Shown piece after piece: positions 24,392 through 38,325 of a stretch of DNA of 64,000 nt. The DNA is from JBJHAX01 sp050480705 (GTDB lineage Bacteria > Actinomycetota > Nitriliruptoria > Nitriliruptorales > Nitriliruptoraceae): NCBI GenBank assembly GCA_050480705.1, contig JBJHAX010000001.1, forward strand, positions 261,259-325,258, read 5' to 3'. A program made the translations under genes and the position numbers. Position 1 is the first letter of the stretch, and every line of letters starts with the position of its first letter. The notes below the pieces were generated by a model. That model ran no database searches. It was not told the origin of the DNA and was given only the letters and a program-made list of their open reading frames with translations.

Positions 24392-26074
24392 TCACACGCC
24401 CGTGGTCGCGCCTTCGGCAGCCGAACCAACCGCCCGCGCGTACTTGGCGAGCACACCGCGGGTGTATCGCGGCGGCAGCGGCTCCCATCCCTGCCGGCGG
24501 CGCTCGAGTTCATCGTCGTCGACGAGCAGATCCATGCGCCGTGCTGCAACGTCGATGCGAATCGGGTCGCCGTCCTCGACGAATGCGATCGGCCCTCCGT
24601 CGGCGGCCTCGGGCGCGACGTGGCCGATGGAGAAGCCATGCGTGGCGCCCGAGAAACGCCCGTCAGTGAGCAGCGCGACTGTCGAACCCAGCCCGGCGCC
24701 CTTGACGGCCGAGGTGACGGCCAGCATCTCGCGCATGCCCGGACCACCCTTGGGGCCCTCGTAGCGGATCACGATGACGTCACCGTCCTCGATGGCGCCG
24801 GTGAGGACCGCGGCCATGGCGTCCTGCTCGCCGTCGAACACGCGGGCCGGCCCCTCGAACAGCTCCTGCTCGGCGCTCATGCCTGCGATCTTGACGACCG
24901 CTCCTTCGGGAGCGAGCGAACCTCGCAGGATCGCGAGGCCGCCGTCGACGTGGATCGGGCGATCGAGCGGGTGCACGACGTCGCCGTCGGGGCCGGGTAC
25001 CTCGAGCGCCTCGATCTCCTCGGCGATCGTCCTGCCCGTCACGGTCAGGGCGTCGCCGTGCAGCAGATCGGCGTCGAGCAGCACCTTGAGTACGACGGGG
25101 ACGCCGCCGACGCGGTCGAGGTCGTTCATGACGTAGCGCCCTGCTGGCTTGGTGTCCGCGATGTGGGGCACGCGGCGCCCGACGCGGTCGAAGTCGTCGA
25201 TGGACAACTCGACCTCGGCTTCGCGAGCGATGGCGAGCAGGTGCAGCACCGCGTTGGTCGATCCACCGACAGCCATGACAACACTGATGGCGTTCTCCAG
25301 CGCCTCACGGGTGATGATGCGGCGTGCGTTGAGGCCTGCGTTGAGCGCCTGGACGACCGTCTCACCCGAACGCCGCGCGAACTCGTCGCGCCGAGTGTCG
25401 ACGGCTGGCGCGGACGACGATCCAGGCAGCGCGAGCCCGAGTGCCTCGATGGCAGATGCCATCGTGTTGGCGGTGAACATGCCTCCGCATGAGCCCTCGC
25501 CGGGGCATGCTGCCCGTTCGATCGCGGTCAACTCCGCGTCGTCGATCTGGCCCTTGCCGCGGGCGCCGACGGCTTCGAAGACGTCCTGAATGGTGATGTC
25601 GTGACCGTCATGGTGGCCCGGCAGGATCGAGCCTCCGTAGAGGAACACGCTGGGGACGTCGAGGCGTGCCGCGGCCATGACCATGCCCGGCAGCGACTTG
25701 TCGCACCCCGCGAACGTCACCATGCCGTCGAGACGTTCGGCGTGCATCACCGTCTCGACCGAGTCAGCGATGACTTCACGGCTGACCAGCGACGCGCGCA
25801 TGCCCTCGTGACCCATCGCGATGCCGTCGGAGACGGCGATCGTCACGAACTCGATCGGGTAGCCGCCGGCGTCGCGCACCCCGAGCTTGGCCTGCTTCGC
25901 GAGCCGGTCGAGCGACAGGTTGCAGGGGGTGACTTCGTTCCAGGACGACGCGACGCCGACCTGGGGTTTCGACCAGTCATCGTCGGACATACCGATCGCG
26001 CGCAACATGGCGCGGGCAGGCGCGCGTTCGAATCCGTCGGTGACGTCACGGCTACGGTGCTTGGGATCGGCCAT
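24392..26074 (-). CDS. ilvD: Dihydroxy-acid dehydratase
   Basis: Iron-sulphur enzyme of valine, leucine and isoleucine synthesis; it dehydrates dihydroxy-acids to 2-keto acids. The 560-residue protein has SSWNEVTPCNLSLD and FAGCDKSLPGM, and PGEGSCGGMFTANTM, each supplying a cluster cysteine, and the C-terminal SGATHGFSIGHVAPEA. ATG 26074 has GAGGCGAG just upstream; the open frame to 26122 adds 16 residues without support. It diverges from a thioesterase gene across about 110 bases and is followed closely by a small unknown gene. Confidence 0.95.
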   Translation of the reverse strand: MADPKHRSRDVTDGFERAPARAMLRAIGMSDDDWSKPQVGVASSWNEVTPCNLSLDRLAKQAKLGVRDAGGYPIEFVTIAVSDGIAMGHEGMRASLVSREVIADSVETVMHAERLDGMVTFAGCDKSLPGMVMAAARLDVPSVFLYGGSILPGHHDGHDITIQDVFEAVGARGKGQIDDAELTAIERAACPGEGSCGGMFTANTMASAIEALGLALPGSSSAPAVDTRRDEFARRSGETVVQALNAGLNARRIITREALENAISVVMAVGGSTNAVLHLLAIAREAEVELSIDDFDRVGRRVPHIADTKPAGRYVMNDLDRVGGVPVVLKVLLDADLLHGDALTVTGRTIAEEIEALEVPGPDGDVVHPLDRPIHVDGGLAILRGSLAPEGAVVKIAGMSAEQELFEGPARVFDGEQDAMAAVLTGAIEDGDVIVIRYEGPKGGPGMREMLAVTSAVKGAGLGSTVALLTDGRFSGATHGFSIGHVAPEAADGGPIAFVEDGDPIRIDVAARRMDLLVDDDELERRRQGWEPLPPRYTRGVLAKYARAVGSAAEGATTGV

Positions 26075-26139
26075 GTCTCGCCTCGTGTGCTCGGTCGGTG
26101 CTGCCGCATCGCGAGCACCCACGCGTGACCGCGGGGCGC

Positions 26140-26160
26140 GCCACCACGGTAGTGGGTGGC
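26140..26160. promoter_or_regulatory. Inverted repeat between ilvD and the thioesterase gene
   Basis: GCCACC and GGTGGC are separated by nine bases in the divergent gap, with a further CCAC/GTGG symmetry inside. A TAGTGT box at 26169-26174 follows, ten bases before ATG 26184. It could be an operator for either gene; no regulator is identified. Confidence 0.35.
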
Positions 26161-26183
26161 GTCAGCGGTAGTGTCCCGACCCG

Positions 26184-26684
26184 ATGCCGATGACGCCGAC
26201 GGAGGCCCCGGTGACCCTGCAGGAGCTCAGCGCACGCCTGCGCGCGGGTGAACGAATCGCCGGCGACGAACTCGCCGGCTTCGACGGTCCGTTCGTCGCT
26301 TCGGCACTCGGTCTGCAGTGGGACGAGCTGTGTGCGGATGTGGCACGCGCCCATCTCGATGTCGACCAACGCCATCACCAGCCGTTCGGCGTCGTGCACG
26401 GTGGCGTGTGGTGCGCGGTCGTCGAGACGGCCGCCTCGGTGGTGGGGACGCTCATGGTCGCGGCAGACGGCAGCGCCGTCGTCGGTGTCCACAACGCCAC
26501 CGACTTCCTGCGTGCTCATCGCCATGGCCGCGTGGAGGTCGTCACCGAACCCGTCCACCTCGGCCGGACCCAGCAGTTGTGGCAGGTCACCATCAGCCGT
26601 ACCAGTGACGACAAGCCCGTCGCGCGCGGCCAGGTACGCCTCCAGGTGATCGAGGACATGCCCCCGTCGAAGGATGCACCGTGA
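26184..26684 (+). CDS. PaaI-type hotdog thioesterase
   Basis: A 166-residue hotdog-fold protein of the PaaI group, which hydrolyses acyl-CoA thioesters. The key segment is HHQPFGVVHGGVWCAVVETA, the hotdog helix with the catalytic Asp/Glu position, followed by the strands SAVVGVHNATDFLRA and LWQVTISR. A weak -10 (TAGTGT at 26169-26174) lies close to ATG 26184, so the leader would be very short. Its stop overlaps the start of the acyl-CoA dehydrogenase gene (GTGA), which suggests it acts on CoA esters of the same pathway. Confidence 0.85.
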   Translation: MPMTPTEAPVTLQELSARLRAGERIAGDELAGFDGPFVASALGLQWDELCADVARAHLDVDQRHHQPFGVVHGGVWCAVVETAASVVGTLMVAADGSAVVGVHNATDFLRAHRHGRVEVVTEPVHLGRTQQLWQVTISRTSDDKPVARGQVRLQVIEDMPPSKDAP

Positions 26685-28321
26685 GCCATCTCGAGTCAGC
26701 GCAAGCCATTCTCGATGCCGTCGACGAGCTCGTGGCCGCCGCAGCGTTGGCGCTCGCGCGCCGCTGCAGCCGCGGAGGGCGGGTCGATTCGGGGTTGCTC
26801 GACCGGGAACAGATCGTCGCTTACGACCTCGCGTGTGTCAGCGCGGCTGCGGCAGCTGCGCGTCACCTGGTCGCAGACTGCCCGACCGACGAGGCCGACG
26901 GCGACGAAGCAGCGCTGGCATTGAGCTTCGCCGCCGACGTCGCCGCCGACGTCAACCAGCGCCTTGTCGGGCGTGCCGACGCATGGGGGGTCGAGCCGGG
27001 CTGGTTCGACGAGGTCACCGCACACATCGACCGGGGCCGGGACCCAGCGCTCATCGAAGCCGTCGCCGACGCGGTGGTTGCAACGGGCGAGGTGATCCAG
27101 CGTCGCCTGCCCGACGATCTCGACATGGTGCGCCAGACCTTCCGTCGATTCACCGAGGAAAAGGTTGTCCCTCACGCCGACGCGGTGCATCGCGACGATG
27201 CGGACGTGCCTGAGGAACTCATCACCGGTCTGGCGGAACTGGGTGGTTTCGCGCTGTCGGTGCCCAGCGGATATGGGGGGCTCAGCGAGGGCGGCGACGA
27301 CGAACTGACGAACATGCTGATGGTGACCGAGGAACTCGCCCGCGGCTCGCTCGCGATCGCCGGGTCGCTCATCACGCGCCCGGAGATCATGTGCGCCGCG
27401 ATCCTCGAAGGCGGCACCGAGGAACAGAAACACACGTGGCTGCCGAAACTGGCGTCGGGCGAGAAGATGTGCGCCATCGCCGTGACCGAACCCGATGCCG
27501 GATCGGACGTCGCCGCGATCACCTTCTCGGCAGCGCGCGAGGGCGACGACTGGGTGCTCGACGGCGTCAAGACCTGGTGCACCTTCGCGGGACGTGCCGA
27601 GTACCTGTTGGTTCTGGTGCGAACCGATCCCGATCGTTCCTTGGGCCACCGTGGGCTGAGCCTGTTCGTCGTGGACAAGCCCGCATTTGCTGGCCACGAG
27701 TGGCGAATCGAGCAGGACGGTGGCGGCGTCATCGAGGCGCGGGCGATCCCGACCATCGGCTATCGGGGCATGCATTCGTTCGAAGTGTCGTTCCAACGAT
27801 GGCGCGTCGCGCACGACGCGTTGATCGGTGGCGACGACGGCCTCGGGCGGGGCTTCTATCTGCAGATGGGGGCGTTCGCCAACGGGCGCCTGCAGACGGC
27901 GGCACGCGCCCAGGGGCTGATGGCCGCCGCGCTCGACGCAGCCGTGCACTACACGCGTGAGCGCAACGTCTTCTCGGCGCCGCTCGCCGAGCTGCCGTTG
28001 ACGAAGGCGAAGCTGACGCGGATGGCCGGGCGGCTCGCGGCATCGCGCGCGTTCGCGACGGCTGCTGCGCGGCAGCTTGCCCGCCGTGAAGCTGCGGGGC
28101 AGTTGTCTGCGTCGCAGGCGAAGCAGTTCGCCTGCCTGGCGGCGGAATGGGTCACGCGCGAGGCGCAGCAGCTGCACGGCGGTTACGGGTATGCCGAGGA
28201 GTACCTGGTGAGCCGACTGTTCGTCGACGCGCGCGTGTTGTCGATCTTCGAAGGAGCTGACGAGGTGCTGGCGCTCAAGGTCATCGCTCGCACGTTGGTC
28301 ACCGAGGCGCTCGACAGCTGA
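26681..28321 (+). CDS. mcd: Acyl-CoA dehydrogenase, probably (2S)-methylsuccinyl-CoA dehydrogenase
   Basis: A 546-residue flavoprotein, longer than the usual 380-400 residues because of a 150-residue N-terminal domain (RGGRVDSGLLDREQIVAYD). This is the size and layout of Mcd of the ethylmalonyl-CoA pathway, which oxidises methylsuccinyl-CoA to mesaconyl-CoA. The core matches that group as I recall it: RGSLAIAGSLITRPEI, GVKTWCTFAGRA, RTDPDRSLGHRGLSLFVVDK, GYRGMHSFEVSF and the C-terminal SIFEGADEVLALKVIARTL. The FAD/substrate segment is AIAVTEPDAGSDVA. GTG 26681 overlaps the thioesterase stop. An isovaleryl- or other acyl-CoA dehydrogenase is the alternative. Confidence 0.8.
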   Translation: MSHLESAQAILDAVDELVAAAALALARRCSRGGRVDSGLLDREQIVAYDLACVSAAAAAARHLVADCPTDEADGDEAALALSFAADVAADVNQRLVGRADAWGVEPGWFDEVTAHIDRGRDPALIEAVADAVVATGEVIQRRLPDDLDMVRQTFRRFTEEKVVPHADAVHRDDADVPEELITGLAELGGFALSVPSGYGGLSEGGDDELTNMLMVTEELARGSLAIAGSLITRPEIMCAAILEGGTEEQKHTWLPKLASGEKMCAIAVTEPDAGSDVAAITFSAAREGDDWVLDGVKTWCTFAGRAEYLLVLVRTDPDRSLGHRGLSLFVVDKPAFAGHEWRIEQDGGGVIEARAIPTIGYRGMHSFEVSFQRWRVAHDALIGGDDGLGRGFYLQMGAFANGRLQTAARAQGLMAAALDAAVHYTRERNVFSAPLAELPLTKAKLTRMAGRLAASRAFATAAARQLARREAAGQLSASQAKQFACLAAEWVTREAQQLHGGYGYAEEYLVSRLFVDARVLSIFEGADEVLALKVIARTLVTEALDS

Positions 28322-28342
28322 CACCCGTCCGAGGACAACCGA

Positions 28343-28357
28343 TGGCGGACACCGCCA
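28343..28357. terminator. Possible bidirectional terminator hairpin
   Basis: TGGCGG-ACA-CCGCCA forms a six-pair stem with a three-base loop in the 45-base gap between converging genes. There is no T run, so this is a modest call. Confidence 0.35.
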
Positions 28358-28366
28358 CCGGTCCGG

Positions 28367-29149
28367 TCACGAGAAGTCCGGATCGCGCCGCTCACGCGCC
28401 GCGGCGAGCCCTTCGGCCAGATCCGCCGAGGCGTACGAGACGGCTTGGGACGACGCCTCGACACGCAGCGCCCCAGTGAGGTCGAGCCGCTCAGTGAGCG
28501 AGAGGGTGCGCTTGACCTGGCGCACCACCGTCGGTGAGGCCGCAGCGATCTGATCGGCGATCTCGAGCGCGCGCTCGAGCACGCGTTCGGCGGGGTGCGA
28601 CTCGAGGGCGAGTCCGATTCGGTGCGCGGCTGCGCCGTCGATCAACTCCCCGGTGTAGAGCAGCTGTGCGGCGTGCTGCTGCGAGACGATTCGCGGCAGC
28701 AGCCAGGTCGCGCCCATCCCGGGATGGAGCCCGAGCCGGCTGAAGTTGAGTCCGACCTTGGCCTCGTCAGCGACGACCCGCAGATCGCAGGCCAGCGCGA
28801 CGCACAATCCCGCGCCCACTGCATGACCGTTGACGGCGGCGATGACGGGGACGGGCAGGTCCCGCAGCGAGAGGAAACGCTCGTAGAACGTGCGCATCGT
28901 CTCCGTGGCGTCGAAACCGCCGTCTCGTGCACGCGTCGCGAGATCCTCGAGGAAGTCGAGGTCGCCGCCGGCCGAGAAAGCCGGTGGGGTGCCGGTGAGC
29001 ACCACGACACGCACGTCGGAGTCACCTCGCAACTGCGCGGTGGCGCTGGCAAGCGCGTCGCCGAGCTGCTCGGTCATTGCGTTCCGGCGAGCAGGGTCGT
29101 CGAACGTGAGTACGACGACCCCGTTGTCCCGATGCTGCGTGTCGAGCAC
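28367..29149 (-). CDS. Enoyl-CoA hydratase/isomerase family protein
   Basis: A 260-residue crotonase-fold enzyme. The CoA-binding and oxyanion regions are visible: PPAFSAGGDLDFLED and AAVNGHAVGAGLCVALACDLRVV, followed by FSRLGLHPGMGATWLLPR. The GAG.E pattern of classic hydratases is altered at the second acid position (PGMGATWLL), so isomerase or other crotonase chemistry is possible. The GTG start at 29149 is the first codon of the conserved frame. It converges with the acyl-CoA dehydrogenase and, with it, may form a CoA-ester degradation set. Confidence 0.85.
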   Translation of the reverse strand: MLDTQHRDNGVVVLTFDDPARRNAMTEQLGDALASATAQLRGDSDVRVVVLTGTPPAFSAGGDLDFLEDLATRARDGGFDATETMRTFYERFLSLRDLPVPVIAAVNGHAVGAGLCVALACDLRVVADEAKVGLNFSRLGLHPGMGATWLLPRIVSQQHAAQLLYTGELIDGAAAHRIGLALESHPAERVLERALEIADQIAAASPTVVRQVKRTLSLTERLDLTGALRVEASSQAVSYASADLAEGLAAARERRDPDFS

Positions 29150-29447
29150 CGTGTGTCCTCCATCTCGTCCACGACCCCGGCGCTGGTCAGCGGCCGTTCA
29201 GGCGGCGTGGCGGCGCCGTCTGGAGTTGTCGACGGTCGCCGGCGGTCCGCTTGCAGGCACCGTAGTCGCCAGGCATCCCGAGGTCCCGCAGCGACCCCAG
29301 GTTGGACACGCCACCCCCGGCGCCGGTAACGTGGCGATTCGAGCAACGGCGCTCCCGCAGCATGCAGGGGCGCCGTTCGTCGTTCCCGGGCTCCGGGAGC
29401 ACCACATCGGCCGGCGATCAACGTCTGCCAATGACCAGGAGGCCCGC
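29150..29447 (+). promoter_or_regulatory. Divergent intergenic region with candidate gltB promoter
   Basis: About 300 bases between the enoyl-CoA hydratase and gltB starts. TTGGAC (29302-29307) and TAACGT (29327-29332) are 19 bases apart and could drive gltB with a leader of about 110 bases. TCCCGG-GC-TCCGGGA near 29385-29399 can fold as a short hairpin in that leader. The frames open here are not convincing genes. Confidence 0.35.
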
Positions 29448-34100
<4,653 letters not shown>

Positions 34101-34151
34101 CCGGGCGGCTACGATCGGCGTCGGTCAGCGGGGCGGAGAGCCGAGGTCGAG

Positions 34152-35291
34152 GTGCCTGCAAGCACGCGCACGTCGCTGCTCGTGCGTGCCGCTATCTGCG
34201 TGCTGGTGGCCTCACTCGTCGGAACTCTCGCTCCGATGTCTCCGGCCAGCGCCCAGTCACTCGGCGAGATCCGCGGCCGCCTCGACCAGGCGCGCGACGA
34301 ACGTGCGCGCCTCGAGGACCGCATGCAGCACGCGCAGGAACGCCTCGAGGAGCTGCATGCGCGTACGGTCGAACTCGAAGACGAGCAGGCGCGCCTGCTG
34401 CGCGAACTCGACCGCTACGACGCCGAGATCCAGCGCCTCACCGCGCAGGTCGCACAGCGTGTCCGGGAGAATTTCAAGCACGGCTCGTCCCTCGACCCCG
34501 TCGCGGTGTTTCTCGCATCCGACGACCCCAGCGGCGCGCTCGCACGCGCCGAGACGGTGCGCTGGCTCGTCGCCGGTGACACGACACGTGTCGACGAGCT
34601 TGCCGCCGCGCGAATCCAGGCCGGTGTCACGCGCGCGCTCCTCGACGAACGAAGCCGGGAGCTCGAGGCCGCCGCCGCAGAGTTCGCCGAGCTCGCCGAC
34701 GAACTTCAGGACGATCTGGCCGCGGTCAGTGCGCTCGAAGCCAGCCTGACGGATCAGGAACGCGCCGAACTTGCGCGCCTGGAGCGTGAGCGGCTCGAGC
34801 GCGAGAGGCGTGAACGCGAACAACGCGAGGCCGAGGCCGCCGCCCGGGCCGCCGAGCAGGAAGTGCAGGACGACGGCGAGCCGGAGCCGACCGCAGGGTC
34901 AGGCGCACTGGTGTGTCCGCTCGACCGTCCCCACTCGTTCATCGACAGCTGGGGGCATCCTCGCAGCGGTGGTCGGCGCCACCGCGGCACCGACATGATG
35001 GCTCCGCACGGCATCGCGGTCCGCGCGATCACCGACGGCGTCTGGGTGCACAGGCGTCCCGGTCCCAGCGCCGGCATCTGGGGTGTGCTGCGTGGCAGCA
35101 ACGGTGACCACTACTGGTACATGCACCTGGCATCACACACCGTTTCGGACGGTACGCGCGTCACGGCGGGTCAACAGATCGGGACCAACGGGTCGACGGG
35201 CAATGCTACGACGCCCCACCTGCATTTCGAACTGCATCCCGGGGGCGGTTCGGCGGTCAATCCCTACAGTTTGTTGCGCCGCGTGTGCTGA
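34152..35291 (+). CDS. Secreted coiled-coil M23 peptidase (LytM/EnvC-like)
   Basis: A 379-residue exported protein. A signal peptide (about 1-35, ending SPASAQS) leads into a long coiled coil (about 37-240, rich in Glu, Arg and Ala), an acidic linker, and a C-terminal LytM domain with the zinc ligands in HRGTDMMAP and HLHFELHP. The overall plan matches EnvC/RipC-type cell-wall hydrolases or their activators acting in division. The first motif HxxxD and the HxH motif are intact, so peptidase activity is possible. GTG 34152; a TACGAT box at 34110-34115 may be its -10 element, separating it from gltB. Confidence 0.88.
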   Translation: MPASTRTSLLVRAAICVLVASLVGTLAPMSPASAQSLGEIRGRLDQARDERARLEDRMQHAQERLEELHARTVELEDEQARLLRELDRYDAEIQRLTAQVAQRVRENFKHGSSLDPVAVFLASDDPSGALARAETVRWLVAGDTTRVDELAAARIQAGVTRALLDERSRELEAAAAEFAELADELQDDLAAVSALEASLTDQERAELARLERERLERERREREQREAEAAARAAEQEVQDDGEPEPTAGSGALVCPLDRPHSFIDSWGHPRSGGRRHRGTDMMAPHGIAVRAITDGVWVHRRPGPSAGIWGVLRGSNGDHYWYMHLASHTVSDGTRVTAGQQIGTNGSTGNATTPHLHFELHPGGGSAVNPYSLLRRVC

Positions 35292-35410
35292 GACTGGTTT
35301 CACCGGTCGTCTGCGGACAGATACCGTCCTGGGTAGGAAGCGTGGGGCACCGGGGCTCCGCGTGCGGGTGTGTACCGACGAGCTGGACGAAGAGGTGCGG
35401 TGATGGACCG

Positions 35411-37300
35411 ATGAGCGACACGATCGCCGAACGGACCACGGTGCAATTGTCGAACGCGGTCGTGCGATTCGCGGGCGACTCGGGTGACGGCATGCAGCTG
35501 GCCGGTGACCGCTTCACCGACCAGTCCGCGCTCGCCGGCAACGACCTCGCGACGCTTCCGGACTTCCCGGCGGAGATCCGGGCACCTGCCGGAACCCTCG
35601 CCGGTGTGAGTTCGTTCCAGCTCCACTTCTCGGACAAGGACATCCACACGCCCGGCGACGCTCCCGACGTGCTGGTGGCGATGAACCCCGCTGCGCTGAT
35701 GAAGCACCTCGGGGCGCTGAAGTCCGGCGGCACGCTGGTGCTCAACACCGACGCGTTCACGGATCGCAACCTGCAGAAGGCCGGCTACGACAGCGACCCT
35801 CGGGAGGACGGCACCCTCACCGATTACCAGGTGCACCAGGTCGCGATCACCGACCTGACGTTGCGCGCCCTCGAAGGCCACGTCGAACGTGGTGAGCTGA
35901 ACAAGAAGGAGGCGGAGCGCTGCAAGAACATGCTGGCTCTCGGCCTCGTGTCGTGGATGTTCTCGCGGCCCATCGACGAGACCGAAGCGTGGCTCGAGTC
36001 GAAGTTCGCCAAGCGTCCGGAGGTGGCGTCTGCGAACGTCATGGCGCTCCGAGCAGGCTGGAACTACGGCGAGACCACAGAGGCGTTCGCCTTCAACTAC
36101 GAGGTCAAGCGCGCAAAGCTGGCCCCTGGCCGATACCGCAACATCAACGGCAACCAGGCGCTCGCCTACGGGCTGGTCGCCGCCAGCGTGCGGGCGGGCC
36201 TGCCGCTGTTCTACGGCTCGTACCCCATCACCCCGGCGTCCGACATCCTCCACGAGCTCGCGCAGCTGAAACGTTTCGGTGTGGCGACGTTCCAGGCGGA
36301 GGACGAGATCGCGGCGATCGGGTCGGTGGTCGGTGCCGCGTTCTCCGGATCGCTCGCGGTCACAGCCTCCTCGGGTCCGGGCATCGCGCTCAAGACCGAG
36401 GCGATGGGGCTCGCGATGATGACCGAGCTGCCGATGATCGTCGTCGACGTCCAGCGTGGAGGCCCGTCGACGGGCCTGCCTACCAAGACCGAGCAGTCGG
36501 ACCTTCTCCAGGTGCTGTTCGGACGAAACGGCGAAGCGCCGATCCCCGTCGTCGCGGCGAGTTCGCCTGCTGACTGCTTCGACGCTGCGATCGAAGCGGC
36601 ACGCATCGCGCTCACGTTCCGCACCCCGGTGGTCCTGCTCTCTGACGGCTATCTCGGCAATTCGGCCGAGCCGTGGATGCTCCCTGACGTGGACGAGTTG
36701 CCCGACTTGAGTGAAGTGTTCTCGTTCGCGACGGAGCCGAACTCCTCCGATGGCGATTTCCTGCCGTATCTGCGTGATCCCGAGACACTCGCACGTCCTT
36801 GGGCGCTTCCGGGAACCGCCGGCCTCGAACACCGCATCGGCGGCATCGAGAAAGAAGACGGCAGCGGCCACATCAGCTACGAGCCGGCCAACCACCACCG
36901 CATGACCGAACTGCGCCATGAGCGTGTGGAGCGCATCGCGGCGTCGTTGCCCAAGCTCGAGATCGACGATCCGTCCGGCAGCGCCGAGGTGCTCGTCGTC
37001 GGATGGGGGTCGACGTCAGGGCCGATCCGAGCGGCCTGCCAGGAACTGCGCGAACGTGGCCGCGAGGTCGCCAGCGTGCACCTGCGCCATCTCGCACCGC
37101 TGCACGGCGATCTCGACGACCTGCTGCGCAGCTACCGCGTCGTGGTGTGTCCCGAGAACAACATGGGCCAGCTCGCCATGCTGCTGCGGGCCCGCACCCT
37201 CGTCGACGTCAAGAGCTACAACAGGGTGACCGGTCAGCCTTTCTCCTCGGCGGAGTTGGCCGATGTGGTCGAGGAGTTCGCCTGGGGAGGTTCGCAGTGA
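35411..37300 (+). CDS. korA: 2-oxoacid:ferredoxin oxidoreductase, alpha subunit (with fused gamma domain)
   Basis: Together with the next gene, oxidises a 2-oxoacid, most likely 2-oxoglutarate, to its acyl-CoA with reduction of ferredoxin; an alternative to the 2-oxoglutarate dehydrogenase complex in the TCA cycle. The 629-residue chain has an N-terminal gamma domain (RFAGDSGDGMQLAGDRF, about 15-190) and the alpha domain (GNQALAYGLVAASVRAG, YGSYPITPASDILHEL, SSGPGIALKTEA). The start at ATG 35411 overlaps the stop of a three-codon mini-frame (ATG GAC CGA TGA). The frame extends upstream to 35285, but those codons look unlike coding sequence. GTGA overlap with korB. Confidence 0.92.
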   Translation: MSDTIAERTTVQLSNAVVRFAGDSGDGMQLAGDRFTDQSALAGNDLATLPDFPAEIRAPAGTLAGVSSFQLHFSDKDIHTPGDAPDVLVAMNPAALMKHLGALKSGGTLVLNTDAFTDRNLQKAGYDSDPREDGTLTDYQVHQVAITDLTLRALEGHVERGELNKKEAERCKNMLALGLVSWMFSRPIDETEAWLESKFAKRPEVASANVMALRAGWNYGETTEAFAFNYEVKRAKLAPGRYRNINGNQALAYGLVAASVRAGLPLFYGSYPITPASDILHELAQLKRFGVATFQAEDEIAAIGSVVGAAFSGSLAVTASSGPGIALKTEAMGLAMMTELPMIVVDVQRGGPSTGLPTKTEQSDLLQVLFGRNGEAPIPVVAASSPADCFDAAIEAARIALTFRTPVVLLSDGYLGNSAEPWMLPDVDELPDLSEVFSFATEPNSSDGDFLPYLRDPETLARPWALPGTAGLEHRIGGIEKEDGSGHISYEPANHHRMTELRHERVERIAASLPKLEIDDPSGSAEVLVVGWGSTSGPIRAACQELRERGREVASVHLRHLAPLHGDLDDLLRSYRVVVCPENNMGQLAMLLRARTLVDVKSYNRVTGQPFSSAELADVVEEFAWGGSQ

Positions 37301-38319
37301 CCACCAACAACGGCAAACTGACCAAGAAGGATTTCACCTCGGACCGCGAGGTCCGCTGGTGTCCGGGATGCGGGGACTACGCGATCCTCGCGACGGTGCA
37401 GACACTGCTGCCCGAGCTCGGCGCGACGCCGGAGTCGACGGTGTTCGTCTCGGGGATCGGGTGTTCGTCACGCTTCCCCTACTACATGGACACCTACGGC
37501 GTCCATTCGATCCACGGCCGGGCGCCGGCGGTTGCGACGGGCATCGCGATCACGCGGCCCGATCTTGACGTCTGGGTCATCACCGGTGACGGAGACGGGC
37601 TGTCGATCGGCGGCAACCACCTGATCCATGCCTTGCGGCGCAACGTCAACATCACGATCCTGCTGTTCAACAATGAGGTCTACGGCCTCACCAAGGGCCA
37701 GTACTCGCCGACGTCGCCCTTGGGCGTGGTCAAGAAGTCGACGCCGATGGGCTCGATCGACCATCCCCTCAACCCGGTGAGTATCGCACTGGGCGCGGAG
37801 GCGACGTTCGTCGCGCGCAGTATCGACACCGACCGGGCGCACCTGAGCGAGGTGCTCGCCGCCGCCTACGAGCATCGTGGTGCGTCGTTCGTCGAGATCT
37901 ACCAGAACTGCAACGTGTTCAACGACGGTGCGTTCGATGCGCTCAAGGCGCCCGACCGCCGCCAGGAGAACCAGATCCGGCTGGTGCAGGGCGAGCCGAT
38001 CGTGTTCGGGCCTGACGGCGAACACGCGGTCGTGGCGAACGCGGACGGGTCGATGTCGATCGTGCCCACCGATGAGGCCGGTGACCGGGTCGTGGTCCAC
38101 GACCCGCACCGCGACGAACCGACCACGGCGTTCGCGTTGTCGCGTCTCGCGCACAATCCGACGGGTCCGACGCCGATCGGCATCTTCCGTTCTGTCGATC
38201 GCCCGGTCTATGACGATCTGCTCCGCCAACAGATCGAGGCGGCACGCGGTGACGGCGACGAGGGCGACCTCGAACAGCTGCTGGGATCGGGCAACGTCTG
38301 GGACGTCGTGGGCGGCTGA
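37297..38319 (+). CDS. korB: 2-oxoacid:ferredoxin oxidoreductase, beta subunit
   Basis: The thiamine-pyrophosphate subunit partnering KorA, 340 residues. WCPGCGDYAI near residue 21 and GIGCSSRFPYYMDTYG are typical, and the TPP/Mg2+ site is GDGDGLSIGGNHL followed by NNEVYGLTKGQYSPTS. A C-terminal extension of about 60 residues includes a region rich in Asp and Glu. GTG 37297 is supported by GGGGAGG six bases before it and by the GTGA overlap with korA. The short gap of six bases to the nuclease gene downstream suggests a three-gene unit. Confidence 0.94.
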   Translation: MTTNNGKLTKKDFTSDREVRWCPGCGDYAILATVQTLLPELGATPESTVFVSGIGCSSRFPYYMDTYGVHSIHGRAPAVATGIAITRPDLDVWVITGDGDGLSIGGNHLIHALRRNVNITILLFNNEVYGLTKGQYSPTSPLGVVKKSTPMGSIDHPLNPVSIALGAEATFVARSIDTDRAHLSEVLAAAYEHRGASFVEIYQNCNVFNDGAFDALKAPDRRQENQIRLVQGEPIVFGPDGEHAVVANADGSMSIVPTDEAGDRVVVHDPHRDEPTTAFALSRLAHNPTGPTPIGIFRSVDRPVYDDLLRQQIEAARGDGDEGDLEQLLGSGNVWDVVGG

Positions 38320-38325
38320 AATCTG

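Noticed and set aside
28890..29447. Extension of the gltB frame upstream of ATG 29448
   Set aside because: It is antisense to the enoyl-CoA hydratase gene and looks unlike a propeptide; AGGAGG directly precedes ATG 29448 and the first Cys lies 30 residues in, as expected.
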